A stretch of DNA of 64,000 nt from Photobacterium swingsii (GCF_024346715.1 NZ_AP024852.1:2356001-2420000); one strand, 5' to 3'; shown: positions 43,506-53,884, counted from the stretch's first letter. A program made the numbers and translations. The notes: generated by a model not told the origin, from the sequence alone.

Positions 43506-44887
43506 CTGAACGTCTCCACTAAACACCGACCAGGGTGATCAAAACGAGAGTTAAACTTAACATCACGGTATTCCAGCGCTTTACGCGGCTGATACAACTT
43601 ACCATTTGCCTTGTACAACAAAGCTTCTAGCACTCCAGCATTCGTATTCAATGTAATGCTTTTCTCATAGCCACTTGTAAGTTCATAGCGCCCTTCATAC
43701 CAGCCACGATCAGCATCATACAACTCACGAACCAGTACCATTAAGCTATCGGTATAATCAGTTTTCCAGAGGGTCCACATTTGAAAAGCGACTTGAGTTG
43801 AAATTAAGGCTAATTCATCATGATCACTGCCATCTTCCGCGACCGTGATCCATGGTGTGCCCAGTGCATAAATACTATCGTAAACAAAATAAGGCTCACC
43901 GCTGACAACATGTGAACCGCGAGCAGTATAAATGCGCTCTTTATCCCAACGAGATTCTTGCACTCTATACAATGAATCTGCCATTGCCGCCAAGGTATCA
44001 TTAGTGTGCTTGGCATCATTACTGGTCGTGTCGTTAATATTGTCCCAATTAAATTCAAGGCCGAGCTTCAGATAGGGATTACTGTAAACGGGGCGAAGGA
44101 CATCATAGTCACGAGGATCTCGCCCATCGAACATAATATCAATATCATTGATAGTGATGACTTCATAAGGATCGAAACGCATCGCTTTTTGTGGCACGAC
44201 TTGCCAATCTAAATAGCCATAAGAAGTGTATTCTTCTATACCTAAACGCCCCTCTTTATAACGAAATACGTCGCCATTATCTTTGACGATTCCGCCATAG
44301 AGCTCACCGTCGTTAGTGACTAACTCACAAAAATTCCAGCGCAGCACCGCTTTATCAATATATTCAGAAAATTCGGGATTACGTTGCTTCGTCAATGCAA
44401 GCACAATCAATATGCGACCGATATCCACAGCTGACCAGCCAATATCTTTGGGTTGGTTGCCATAATCCACCATTTGTCCTGTGGTAGTGTTATAAACTTT
44501 ATTCGGAACACCCACAGAACTGAGCGGCATTCTATTGAGAAAATTCAAGACAAGAGAAAGACGCTCATCATGCTCTTTACTGGTAATAAATTCGAACTCT
44601 TGTGCCGCCATTAGCGCAACGAGATAATCTGCTAATGACGACATATTAGTGGAAGGATAATTATCAATCGAATTAACCAGACCTGTTTTTAGCTGAGTAT
44701 TATTTTCAACATATACCCATGCCGTTTGTGCCCATGCTAATTCCTGCTCAGTTAATTCACCATAACGACCTTGGCGTATCACTTGGGACGTATTCATTGT
44801 TGTTAAACCATCTTGCACACCCTGATACACCACTCCGCAGGAAGTTAGTGCAAATAACGAGCATACAATAAGTCCTTTTCTCAACAT
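43502..44887 (-). CDS. DUF3131-family lipoprotein, third of three
   Basis: 461 aa with a lipobox (LFALTSC, Cys about 17). The body has the conserved blocks shared by its two neighbours: ELAWAQTAWVYVENN, TGLVNSIDNYPSTNM, VYNTTTGQMVDYGNQP, IGWSAVDIGRILI and the C-terminal NTNAGVLEALLYK. These define the DUF3131 family, which looks like an (alpha/alpha) toroid of the glycoside-hydrolase or lyase kind. The enzymatic activity is not known to me. Divergence among the three copies suggests different roles in trimming or exporting the polymer. Confidence 0.8.
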   Translation of the reverse strand: MLRKGLIVCSLFALTSCGVVYQGVQDGLTTMNTSQVIRQGRYGELTEQELAWAQTAWVYVENNTQLKTGLVNSIDNYPSTNMSSLADYLVALMAAQEFEFITSKEHDERLSLVLNFLNRMPLSSVGVPNKVYNTTTGQMVDYGNQPKDIGWSAVDIGRILIVLALTKQRNPEFSEYIDKAVLRWNFCELVTNDGELYGGIVKDNGDVFRYKEGRLGIEEYTSYGYLDWQVVPQKAMRFDPYEVITINDIDIMFDGRDPRDYDVLRPVYSNPYLKLGLEFNWDNINDTTSNDAKHTNDTLAAMADSLYRVQESRWDKERIYTARGSHVVSGEPYFVYDSIYALGTPWITVAEDGSDHDELALISTQVAFQMWTLWKTDYTDSLMVLVRELYDADRGWYEGRYELTSGYEKSITLNTNAGVLEALLYKANGKLYQPRKALEYRDVKFNSRFDHPGRCLVETFR

Positions 44888-44909
44888 CTACATCCCTTTA
44901 CCTGAGAAA

Positions 44910-46307
44910 TTATTTCTTATTTAGTGTTTTTCTTGGTAAACACTGTCCTTCGTAACCAAACGGTGATTCCAGCGCTTTATCCCATAAACTAACAGGTGGG
45001 TTGTCTAAATATGTCAACAACTTACCTTCTTGTTTATAAAGCAATATTTCTAATGTAATCCCGTTATTGTTTGAGGTAAAGGTGTTAATTAAGCCAGTAC
45101 CATTTTCAAATATTCCTTCGTAAAATCCTTTTTCACGATCATAAAGATTTGAAATATGGTCAAACACTAGGTCGGTATATTCGGTATCCCACAGTGCCCA
45201 AATACCCATAGCGCCTTTCACAGCAACAGCGGCATATTGTGGTAAATACTCACCGACTTCAGAAATCGTATTCCAAGCATAGCCATCGGTATAAATAGTA
45301 TCGTAAACGAAGTACGGTGCACCCGCTAATTGGTGCTCAGTCCGGGCAGTGATAATCCCTGTGTTCTCATACCTAGCTTCTTGCACGCGATAAATTTGAA
45401 GCGCAAATTCAGCCATCCAGTCATTCGAATAATTTGCATCATGCGGTGTCTTGTCGGAAGTTAAATCCCACCCCATTTCGATACCATCAAGAACAAAACT
45501 TTCTGTTACTACATAGCTATGTGCTTTGAGTTTACGAGGATCACGTGTGTCATACGGAATGTCGTAGCCATACAAGTTAATGGTACTGTATGGCTCAGGC
45601 ATAGACGCTTGCGTTGTATCAAACCCCCAAAGTTGGAAACCTTTAGCGGCATATTCTTCATAGCCTAAGCGTCCTTCTTGCAAATATTGGACGGGTTTAT
45701 CTTTTTCAAGCAAAGCACCAAACATGGTGCCGTTTTCATCCACAACATTACAGAAATTCCAGCGAAGTACTGCAGAGTCTACGCCCGTTGCATATTCAGG
45801 GTAACGGTTTTTAATGATGTGTAACCAAATCAATAATCGCCCTAAATCAAGTGCGGAATAACCAATTTCACCCGGTTGGTTACCGTAATCCACCATCGCA
45901 GCTGTTTGCGTATTATACGCTTTGTTTGGCAGCTCCCCTTTAAAGAGCTGCATCGTATTGAGTGTTGTCAAAAAGCGAATAAGACGACGGTCAAACTCTT
46001 CTTTTTCTATAATTCCTAACTCAAGTGCACTTGTCATACCTGCGAGATACGAAGCAGCATCCCACCATGTAACTGATGGGTAGTTATTTACCGCATTCAC
46101 TAGCCCTGTCGATTCTTGGAAGTTATTTTCAAAATACTTCCAAGCAATCCGAGCCATATCCATTTCTTTTTCCGTCAGCTTGCCATGACGAGGTTTTGGC
46201 ACATCCCAGTGGTTTGGTCGGTCAATAATTTCATCCGACAAACTACTGTATTTGTTACCACAGCCAGCCGCCAACAGCCCCATCAGGCAAACAATGATAT
46301 AACGCAT
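44910..46307 (-). CDS. DUF3131-family lipoprotein, second of three
   Basis: 465 aa from ATG 46307, which has AGGGAG seven bases upstream and begins a lipoprotein signal (CLMGLLAAGC); an earlier ATG at 46343 is less likely. DUF3131 blocks: EKEMDMARIAWKYFENN, TGLVNAVNNYPSVTW, AYNTQTAAMVDYGNQPG, IGYSALDLGRLLIW and NNNGITLEILLYK. Separated from the third copy by 22 bp. Confidence 0.8.
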   Translation of the reverse strand: MRYIIVCLMGLLAAGCGNKYSSLSDEIIDRPNHWDVPKPRHGKLTEKEMDMARIAWKYFENNFQESTGLVNAVNNYPSVTWWDAASYLAGMTSALELGIIEKEEFDRRLIRFLTTLNTMQLFKGELPNKAYNTQTAAMVDYGNQPGEIGYSALDLGRLLIWLHIIKNRYPEYATGVDSAVLRWNFCNVVDENGTMFGALLEKDKPVQYLQEGRLGYEEYAAKGFQLWGFDTTQASMPEPYSTINLYGYDIPYDTRDPRKLKAHSYVVTESFVLDGIEMGWDLTSDKTPHDANYSNDWMAEFALQIYRVQEARYENTGIITARTEHQLAGAPYFVYDTIYTDGYAWNTISEVGEYLPQYAAVAVKGAMGIWALWDTEYTDLVFDHISNLYDREKGFYEGIFENGTGLINTFTSNNNGITLEILLYKQEGKLLTYLDNPPVSLWDKALESPFGYEGQCLPRKTLNKK

Positions 46308-46332
46308 ACAACACTCCCTATCAAAGTTGCGT

Positions 46333-47652
46333 TTACTTAGCACCTACGCTCAACAAGGTGCCATTTTGAACATACGCAAGTGACTCTAAAACAATACCGT
46401 TAGTGTTAGCTGTAATTGCTTTATTTGTGCGGCCATCACTTTCATAACGGCCTGAATACCAACCTTTTTCTTTCGAAAATAGCGTTTGAGCATCATCGAT
46501 TAACAAGCTTGTATATGGCGTGTCGTAAAGCGCATACCAGCCAAATGCAGCCTTCGTCGACAAGGTTTTTAGGTGCGAAGCGTCGTCGCCCTGATCCGAA
46601 ATGGCATTCCACTCTTTACCATCAGAGAAAACCGTGTTGTAGACAAAGTAAGGCGCTTCATCAACGTTATCCTCACTGACCGCAGTTAGGATTCCGGTAC
46701 GCTCATAACGATTCTCTTGTGCTTTATAGACGCGATACGCAAAGATTTTAGAAATACTATCCGCACCAAACTCCAAACTGTCGAGGATGTAAGATTCACT
46801 CACAACGTAGTTATGCGCATGGTACTTGGCAGGATCGCGCTTATCGGTTGGGATCTCGACGCCATCAATTTCAACCAAATCTAAGTAGTCGATATATTTC
46901 ATGGCATTAAAGACATCGCGTCCCATCAATGAAAGCGCTTTAGACGCATATTCTTCATATCCAATACGTCCCTCTTGTACCAATTCGAACCCATCACCTT
47001 TAACGGCTGGGCGAGAACCGTACAAATAGCCCTTGTCGATCATTTCAGTGACATTCCAATGGTTAAGAACATTATTCACTGGCTTGTTAAACTCAGGGTA
47101 CTGCCAAATCAAGATGTTAAACGGCACGAGAATACGGCCAATATCAATTGCAGACCAACCAATCCCTTTAGGCACAGGCTGATTTGAATAATCCACCATT
47201 TCTAGCGTTTGTGTATTATATGCTTTGTTCGGTAATTGACCTTCAATAAGTGGAAGACGCGCTAATGAATTGAGTGCTTTTTCCATCCGAAGCGTAAATT
47301 CTGCGTGACTGATAACATTCAGCTTTTCTGCTGAAATCAGCCCCATTAGGTATGACGCGGTATCCCACATCGTTGTCGAAGGATAGCCATCTACTGAGTT
47401 GACCAGACCTGTATTATCTTGGTAGTTATTTTCGAAATACTGCCAAGCGGTTTTCGCCCACAAGTACTCCTGCTCAGTCAAAATACGATTTTCACGCAAA
47501 GGAATCGGCTCTGACACTTCAAACGTGATATTACCGAGCACTTGACCGTAGTCGCGCGTTTCGATCGTAAATGCCACCACTAGCGCAGTCACTAAACCCG
47601 CAATAAAGACAAAGTGGTGCCGTGCATTCACAAGTGCTTTTTTAAATTCCAT
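46333..47652 (-). CDS. DUF3131-family membrane-anchored protein, first of three
   Basis: 439 aa with an N-terminal membrane anchor (FVFIAGLVTALVVAF) and no lipobox, unlike the other two. Conserved blocks: EQEYLWAKTAWQYFENN, TGLVNSVDGYPSTTM, AYNTQTLEMVDYSNQP, IGWSAIDIGRILV and NTNGIVLESLAY. Overlaps the glycosyltransferase gene by 11 bp, which implies coupled synthesis and action on the nascent polymer at the inner membrane. Confidence 0.8.
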   Translation of the reverse strand: MEFKKALVNARHHFVFIAGLVTALVVAFTIETRDYGQVLGNITFEVSEPIPLRENRILTEQEYLWAKTAWQYFENNYQDNTGLVNSVDGYPSTTMWDTASYLMGLISAEKLNVISHAEFTLRMEKALNSLARLPLIEGQLPNKAYNTQTLEMVDYSNQPVPKGIGWSAIDIGRILVPFNILIWQYPEFNKPVNNVLNHWNVTEMIDKGYLYGSRPAVKGDGFELVQEGRIGYEEYASKALSLMGRDVFNAMKYIDYLDLVEIDGVEIPTDKRDPAKYHAHNYVVSESYILDSLEFGADSISKIFAYRVYKAQENRYERTGILTAVSEDNVDEAPYFVYNTVFSDGKEWNAISDQGDDASHLKTLSTKAAFGWYALYDTPYTSLLIDDAQTLFSKEKGWYSGRYESDGRTNKAITANTNGIVLESLAYVQNGTLLSVGAK

Positions 47653-49492
47653 ATTCTAATTCCTCCGATCCTTGTTCCTGCTCTTTGTCTGTTGGTGGTG
47701 ACCAGAATGCCGCAGCAATCATGCCCCACATTGCCATCATGTTATTGATAATCCAGAAACTATTTAGCACAAGACCACCAAATGAGTAGCTACCATAGGC
47801 CCCCGTTGAATAACCAACCCAAGCAAAGCACATACTAAATAAACTCAATACAAACACGGTAAATTGCGGGATAACCATCTTAAAGAAGGTACCACTTTGA
47901 CGTTCTTTCGGTGTGGTTGGGAAGCTGATCTTCCGCCCTCTCAATACTGTCCATAACGCCCGTAAGTTAACGGGGAAGAAAGACAAGAAGTTCGTTTTCC
48001 CTTTATAACCAGCAACACCCCATGTCCCTATCATCATGGCAAGCTCTGCCGTCAGTACAAACGGTAAGAAATGCAAATAGAAGGTTGTATCGTATGCGCT
48101 CACTGGCGCAATACTGGTTAAGAAGTAAATGATTGGACACGCAAGGAAAATGATATTCCAGATAGCCGATAAATTAGACCAGAAGCTCGCTGCGTACATC
48201 AGCTTTTGTTTGATCGTCATTCCTTTACGGAACAATGGGTTATCATTCATAAAGATATCAATTGACCCACCGGAGTATTTAAAACGCTGCACCGTCCAAG
48301 TTTGTAGATCTTGCGGTGACAGCATTTTACTTTCAACTTGTGGGTGTTGAATTGAACGCCAATTTCGCTCGGTGTCTGAGTGCAGAACGATAGAGGTATA
48401 AATATCTTCCGAAACGTGGAATTTATAAGGTGTAAACTCAGTATCAAATAAGATCTCTTGACGCAGGTTATTCGAGATATCCTGATCAACCGTTTTCTCT
48501 TTGGTTAATTTACGAATTTGACGCTCTACTTCATCGTGCTCTTTACTGATCTGCTCACTATAAGCACGTAAAGCTGCTTCCATTACCGCTTCACGTCGGT
48601 GAATTGAGCCCGCGCCACAACAGAAAGAAGCATTTACCCAATTACGGCGGCGTTGGATAACGTCGTAGAACATTTGCGGATCATTCACAAATGGGTCTTC
48701 ACCTAAAGTTACAGGACCATACAAGCGCTCGACACCGCGACCAATTAGGCGGCCAAATCCGCCCATTTTCTTGCCTAACCAATGCGGTAAACGTTCACCT
48801 TCAGGTAAATCAAAGAACCACTGTGGTGTTTGCACCCAAGCCACATCAGGATCTCGGAAATAGCCTAGGGTATGTTCAAGGATTGTCGGGAAAGGACGGG
48901 TATCTGCATCACAGATAACAATAAAATCCCCGTATGTTTGCTCAAGTGCATTACGTAAGTTTCCCGCTTTGAAGCCAACATTCCCTTCACGCGTAATATA
49001 TTCGACACCCATTTCCGTGGCCAATGCTTCCATAGCAGGGCGTTTACCATCATCAAGAATGAAAATTTTCATCTCAATATCGTGCGGGTAACGAATCTTC
49101 TGAGCATCTAAAATACTCAAGCGAACTAAATCGGGCTCTTCATCGTAGGTGGGGAAAAACACGTCAACGCTAATCGGTCGGTCTTCATCCGTTTCATGCA
49201 CACATTCGGCAATTTTATGCGGAGGCTCACGACGTGGCTCATCTTTCGTTTTCCACAAATTGAACGTAAATAACATAGAGCCAATAAAGGCACAGGATTC
49301 TGCAAACGCCAAGGGCAAAGAGAACCACATCGCTTCATAGTTCAATGCGTATGTCCACCGCCACCACAAGTACCAAATACCCAGTGTCAGATTACATGTC
49401 GCTAAATATTGATAAAGCAATTCACGTGACATGCTATGCGGCACAGGCTCTGGCGGCTTGCGATGCTCGAACTCCTTAAAATAAAAATCCAT
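47642..49492 (-). CDS. Cellulose-synthase-like processive glycosyltransferase (GT2)
   Basis: 616-aa inner-membrane synthase. Two N-terminal helices (about 30-50 and 57-80) precede a GT2 domain with VDVFFPTYDEE, ILDDGK, DAD at 195-197 and the catalytic-base motif SEDIYT. The usual Q-x-x-R-W becomes QRFKY in QTWTVQRFKYSGG, an acceptable variant. Four or five C-terminal helices form the channel. No PilZ domain follows, so direct c-di-GMP control as in BcsA is not expected. Instead the operon carries a partner-switch module. The neighbouring GH9 gene points to a beta-1,4-linked glucan-like polymer, but the sugar is an inference. Confidence 0.85.
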   Translation of the reverse strand: MDFYFKEFEHRKPPEPVPHSMSRELLYQYLATCNLTLGIWYLWWRWTYALNYEAMWFSLPLAFAESCAFIGSMLFTFNLWKTKDEPRREPPHKIAECVHETDEDRPISVDVFFPTYDEEPDLVRLSILDAQKIRYPHDIEMKIFILDDGKRPAMEALATEMGVEYITREGNVGFKAGNLRNALEQTYGDFIVICDADTRPFPTILEHTLGYFRDPDVAWVQTPQWFFDLPEGERLPHWLGKKMGGFGRLIGRGVERLYGPVTLGEDPFVNDPQMFYDVIQRRRNWVNASFCCGAGSIHRREAVMEAALRAYSEQISKEHDEVERQIRKLTKEKTVDQDISNNLRQEILFDTEFTPYKFHVSEDIYTSIVLHSDTERNWRSIQHPQVESKMLSPQDLQTWTVQRFKYSGGSIDIFMNDNPLFRKGMTIKQKLMYAASFWSNLSAIWNIIFLACPIIYFLTSIAPVSAYDTTFYLHFLPFVLTAELAMMIGTWGVAGYKGKTNFLSFFPVNLRALWTVLRGRKISFPTTPKERQSGTFFKMVIPQFTVFVLSLFSMCFAWVGYSTGAYGSYSFGGLVLNSFWIINNMMAMWGMIAAAFWSPPTDKEQEQGSEELEYGI

Positions 49493-49506
49493 CTAGAATT
49501 ACTCCA

Positions 49507-51186
49507 TTAATATTGACGAAAATACGCGTGATGCGTGGCCAATAAACCAATCAAACTTGCGTTATAGTCAATAGCGAATTCGTTCACTGCATAAGACTTT
49601 TCACTGTCGATATAACTCAACATGCCCATATTTTTTGGTGCGACCCCAGCCTGCGCTTTTTCATTTGGCCCACCAACTAAATACCCTGGTAGATATACAC
49701 CTGTTGCGATACGGTACAGATGATGTAAATTACGGACGGCATAAGTACCGCTGCCAGTCACAAAGCTCAAATTGAAGGCGTTTGCCCCTAACAAATAATC
49801 AATCTGTGACTGAACAACTGCGCGATATTGCGCTTTATGCGGTGGCTGATGACGTTGAATCGCATCAGACCAAGCAATTAAGATCCCAGCTTCTGCCGTC
49901 ATCTTATTCGAGCCCCAAATAAACCGTTGGTTAGCAATACTGAAGGCAGAATCATTAGCTTGCGTAATATATTTTTCTGCAACATCGCGTAAATCGGTGG
50001 CGAGTTGTTGATAGAGTTCTTGCCCGCGATCTAACGTAAGCAGCAGATGCCATACACCCATGAGGGCTGGGTTTTTCCATTCAAAAATATCAACCCACTG
50101 CTTATCGTATTGCGCTTCAAACGCGGTTAAATATTTATCTTGCTGCGTGGTGATATATAACTCGGCTAATGCCCACAAACGATCATCAACATCTGTGTCT
50201 AATGACGCTTCATTGTCTTCTTTATTTTTAATGTAAGGACCTGAGCCAGAATCATCACCGTTTTGCCAATCAATATATTGCTCTGGCGTCACTTCTAAAT
50301 ACCGCCATGCATGAACAGCAGCTTGCAAATAACGCCGCGCCATACTTGGCTGGTAATTAGCATAAATGCGTGAAGCAAAAGCCATAGTTGCCGCAAATTT
50401 TGCTGTTTCAGGCGTGCTGACACCGTAAATGTAACGAGGTTGTGTATCTTGCCAAGGTGGAATTTTAGCTGGCCATTTTGCACCCGATACTTTTCGATAA
50501 ACGGCACCATCAGCACGTTGCATTTTCAGTAGCCAATTCAAGCCAAACTGCGCTTCATCTAAAATAGGAGGCAATGATTGATCATGAGCCGGTTTAAACA
50601 TGTCTGGTGATTGACGGTATGCTTCTAACAAACGTGCTACAGTAATTGTGGTAGTAGCCGTGTATTTGCCAAAATCACCCGCATCGTACCACCCCCCCGT
50701 CATATCTAACGACTTGCCTTTCTTATGAAAAGTATCAGTTCGGAAAATTACACCGTCTTTCATATGGCTAATTGGTCTAGCTAACCCAGTGGTTTTGTCA
50801 TTAACACTTACGCCCGAGCGCTGAAGGTACAAGGCATGAACCAAACGTTGACTCAGATCGTGATAAGTATTCGATGCGATTTGAAAAGGTGCTGATCGCA
50901 CATCACCCGCCACCAGTTGAAACCACCCTGTCACTTTCACTTCACTGAAATTAATCATGGCTACGGGACGTTCATCTTTAAGCTGTTTCTGACTTTGAGC
51001 GCGAAATTGGGCAATGCTTTTATTTTGATCCACAGACCATAACGTGACACTTTCCGAGCTTGGTTTTAACCAATAGGCGACTTTATCGCCATTCGATAAA
51101 TAGCCGAGTTGGTTAACCACAATTGTTTGTGCTTGTAGTACACAACTCGTTACCAGTGCTAACAGAAGAATGATCGTCCTTGTCAT
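49507..51186 (-). CDS. Glycoside hydrolase family 9 (endoglucanase-like), exported
   Basis: 559 aa with a signal peptide ending in LQAQ. An N-terminal Ig-like CelD_N domain (about 20-105) precedes a GH9 (alpha/alpha)6 barrel. The motif DMTGGWYDAGDFGKY supplies the two catalytic-side aspartates, and the C-terminal VNEFAIDYNASLIGLLA supplies the acid glutamate. Family members cut beta-1,4-glucan. Next to a cellulose-synthase-like gene it probably edits the polymer during export, as the GH8 enzyme BcsZ does for cellulose. The gene is 14 bp from the synthase gene. Confidence 0.88.
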   Translation of the reverse strand: MTRTIILLLALVTSCVLQAQTIVVNQLGYLSNGDKVAYWLKPSSESVTLWSVDQNKSIAQFRAQSQKQLKDERPVAMINFSEVKVTGWFQLVAGDVRSAPFQIASNTYHDLSQRLVHALYLQRSGVSVNDKTTGLARPISHMKDGVIFRTDTFHKKGKSLDMTGGWYDAGDFGKYTATTTITVARLLEAYRQSPDMFKPAHDQSLPPILDEAQFGLNWLLKMQRADGAVYRKVSGAKWPAKIPPWQDTQPRYIYGVSTPETAKFAATMAFASRIYANYQPSMARRYLQAAVHAWRYLEVTPEQYIDWQNGDDSGSGPYIKNKEDNEASLDTDVDDRLWALAELYITTQQDKYLTAFEAQYDKQWVDIFEWKNPALMGVWHLLLTLDRGQELYQQLATDLRDVAEKYITQANDSAFSIANQRFIWGSNKMTAEAGILIAWSDAIQRHQPPHKAQYRAVVQSQIDYLLGANAFNLSFVTGSGTYAVRNLHHLYRIATGVYLPGYLVGGPNEKAQAGVAPKNMGMLSYIDSEKSYAVNEFAIDYNASLIGLLATHHAYFRQY

Positions 51187-51194
51187 TGTTCCAC

Positions 51195-53414
51195 CTATTT
51201 ATCTTGAAAGTTATAAAGGTTGCGACTAATTTCAATGCCATTTTGATCGGTAATGCCAACAATAATGGCGCCAGATACCCCTGCAAGATTTGCCTCTTCA
51301 ATGATGGCTTTCTTGCTATTGGCTGACAGGTCAACGTCATCAAATACCCATTGCTTACTATCAAATTGATTACGAATCCAAACTGTTGCTTTGGGATAAG
51401 CATTAAGGGAATCATTAATCACAGTGACAGATATATGTGCTTTCGCGCTATAAAGATCACGTTCAACAACCGCTATCACTGGCTGATAGGCCTGTTTTAG
51501 CGCTTTATAACCAGGTTTAGCCTCACGTGTCACATCCAGCACAGACCAAGTAATTGAAGGCCAACTATCTACAAACATAAACTGATAAATAGCAGCCACA
51601 CCTTCACCTTTATTTAATCTTAGGTGTTCAGCTGCATATTTGGTGGCTACTCTTTGATATTCTTGGCTATTTTGATGAAATTGTGACAAAGATTCACCTT
51701 GAGCAACCTTCGCAAGCATTAACGTTTCATGTGGTTGATAATTGTGGTAGCTCAACTTAGCTACATTTTGTTCGGTTAACGGCCAATCCCACTTGGCGCC
51801 TAAAATATCCTTCACCATGGCTAAACTTGGCATAGCTTGCGCACCAAATTCGCTGATAATCGGTGTAAATGTTGCTGTGCTGTAATCTTGATATTTACCT
51901 GAATACCAACCTAACCAAGGATGTTCTTTGGTATAAGATGCTTTTCTTACAACGCGCTTGTCTTTAGCATTTAATAGCTGCTGATAAACAGCTTCAGTTA
52001 ACAATTGATTCTGCTGCGGCTGATAACTCGGGTATTTATACTTCATCCAATCAGCATCCCAGGGCGGTTCGTTATGACCACTCCAAAATGCAATAGAAGG
52101 GTGATTTGCAAGCATGGAAGTCATTTCAGCCACTTGTTTTACCGCTTCTAGCCTAAATTGCGGAGCATCTGAATACCCCCATTGCAAGGGAAAATCTTGC
52201 CAAACTAATAACCCTGCTTTATCCGCTTCGTCGTAAAATGCTTTACCCGCAACATGCGCATGCACACGAACGCTATTGATGTTGGCTGACTTCATAAGAG
52301 CTATATCGCGTCGGTAGTCATTCCCGGTTAATTCACCTAACCACTGACTACCGATATAATTTGTACCTCTGACAAAGTACGCTAAACCATTAATATAAAA
52401 TTGCCCTTTCTGTTTATTTTCCTTTGTATCAAACGTTTCTTTTAAATCGACATCCCGAAAACCAATTGTTGTAACCTGCTGATCTGTTACTTTTCCTTTA
52501 ATCGAAGCTGTAACCTCTAAACGATATAGACTTGGTTTACCCCAATCCCATGGCCACCAAAGATCACGAACCTTCTTCGGCAACTGCCAATTAATAATCT
52601 GCTCACCGGCTTTGACGTTTACTGATTGCTCATAGGATTCAACAGGCGTTGTGTTATTGCCTTCGAATAAACGGTAAGAAAAGGAAATGGGCTGACTGTA
52701 GAGATTATTAACAGTCAGGCTCACTGATGCTTGAGTCTTGGTTGTGGCTAGAATCTTGGCTGCAGGTTTGTCGATTTCAGAATGAGATCGTTTTGATGGT
52801 AAATCAATACTAGGCACCACAGTGAGAGATGCTATGGCTGTTGGCCCCGTGGCTTTAAGGACAACATCGCCCCATATTCCCCCTGAGTTTCTATCTTGAC
52901 CTGAATCAGACCATGCACCACCAGGGCGGGTATCATGATGATTTAAGACCCCTTTGATCTGCGTCTTATATAGAGACCAATCAGGCATAATCGATTCGTT
53001 CGGGCTATTCACCCAAACTTCAATATTATTGTTACGATCACGAATCAGATGGCTAACTTCAGCACCAAAAGGCGAAAAGTAGCCAGTATGCGTTGCTACT
53101 TGTTCGCCATTAACAGACACTTTTGCTTCATAATCTACAGCATCAAACACTAACCAATAACGTGACTCTTCAGAAACCCTTGTATCAAATTCTCGCTGGT
53201 ATATTGCAGCTCCAGCATGATCAATTCCTTCCAAGTACCAGTTATTCGGCACATTGACATTTCGACTTGTTGATTGACGTTGTTGATCATCAATTATCTC
53301 TAATCGCCATAATCCATTTAACGATTGCGTTGTAATTTGCCAGTCATTAGTAGGTTGTTGTATAGCGCAAGATGATAATGAGAATAACGCCATCGTGGCG
53401 AAAGCTATTCTCAT
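51195..53414 (-). CDS. Glycoside hydrolase family 2 lipoprotein
   Basis: 739 aa with a lipoprotein signal (LFSLSSC, Cys16). Order of domains: sugar-binding jelly roll (about 35-190), Ig-like domain (200-320) and TIM barrel (325-630), then a C-terminal beta domain. The barrel has the acid/base SGHNEPPW and nucleophile SEFGAQA glutamates. Resembles beta-mannosidases, exo-beta-glucosaminidases and related GH2 enzymes; exact substrate not evident. Anchored in the outer or inner membrane facing the periplasm, probably trimming the polymer or its repeat units. Eight bp from the GH9 gene. Confidence 0.85.
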   Translation of the reverse strand: MRIAFATMALFSLSSCAIQQPTNDWQITTQSLNGLWRLEIIDDQQRQSTSRNVNVPNNWYLEGIDHAGAAIYQREFDTRVSEESRYWLVFDAVDYEAKVSVNGEQVATHTGYFSPFGAEVSHLIRDRNNNIEVWVNSPNESIMPDWSLYKTQIKGVLNHHDTRPGGAWSDSGQDRNSGGIWGDVVLKATGPTAIASLTVVPSIDLPSKRSHSEIDKPAAKILATTKTQASVSLTVNNLYSQPISFSYRLFEGNNTTPVESYEQSVNVKAGEQIINWQLPKKVRDLWWPWDWGKPSLYRLEVTASIKGKVTDQQVTTIGFRDVDLKETFDTKENKQKGQFYINGLAYFVRGTNYIGSQWLGELTGNDYRRDIALMKSANINSVRVHAHVAGKAFYDEADKAGLLVWQDFPLQWGYSDAPQFRLEAVKQVAEMTSMLANHPSIAFWSGHNEPPWDADWMKYKYPSYQPQQNQLLTEAVYQQLLNAKDKRVVRKASYTKEHPWLGWYSGKYQDYSTATFTPIISEFGAQAMPSLAMVKDILGAKWDWPLTEQNVAKLSYHNYQPHETLMLAKVAQGESLSQFHQNSQEYQRVATKYAAEHLRLNKGEGVAAIYQFMFVDSWPSITWSVLDVTREAKPGYKALKQAYQPVIAVVERDLYSAKAHISVTVINDSLNAYPKATVWIRNQFDSKQWVFDDVDLSANSKKAIIEEANLAGVSGAIIVGITDQNGIEISRNLYNFQDK

Positions 53415-53434
53415 ATTTTCCTCTGCAATAAGTT

Positions 53435-53884
53435 CTATGCTTCTGTTTTTTTATAAAGCTTGAAGGTGTTTTTTCCACCAGCTTTTTCGTATTCAAGGTT
53501 ATCTGTAAGTTGAACCACAATAATGAAGCCTCGCCCTGACGTCATCCATGTTTCCGGGTCTTCAGGATCGGGTTCAATAAAGGTTCCTTTTACTGCCTTT
53601 TCAAATTCCTCATCAGTCATTGATTCACCGTAATCGGCAATTTCAATCACGAGTTCATTATTTTTGATATAGGAATTAAGCTCGATAGGCTCGCCTTCGT
53701 TTAACTGATAAGCATGCTCGTAAGCATTATTCACCAACTCAACCAAACACAATTCAATCTGATCAATAACATCTTCTTTCAAGCCAACGTCTAACCAAAA
53801 TGCTTTTATGTCCTCAGCAACATCGCGAGAAACATCTAAAGAACTTTTGTACTGTTTGTTAAAATGACATTTGGTCGTCTCCAT
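53435..53884 (-). CDS. Anti-sigma-factor-type serine kinase (RsbW/SpoIIAB-like HATPase)
   Basis: 149 aa, single GHKL ATPase domain: N-box ELVNNAYEHAY, G1 IADYGESM, G2 TSGRGFIIV. Proteins of this type phosphorylate a STAS antagonist and, when free, bind a target. The STAS protein (55087-55419) and a PP2C phosphatase (55371-56630) are in the same operon, so a complete partner-switch is present. No sigma factor is encoded nearby; the target may be an enzyme of the polysaccharide machinery. Confidence 0.85.
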   Translation of the reverse strand: METTKCHFNKQYKSSLDVSRDVAEDIKAFWLDVGLKEDVIDQIELCLVELVNNAYEHAYQLNEGEPIELNSYIKNNELVIEIADYGESMTDEEFEKAVKGTFIEPDPEDPETWMTSGRGFIIVVQLTDNLEYEKAGGKNTFKLYKKTEA

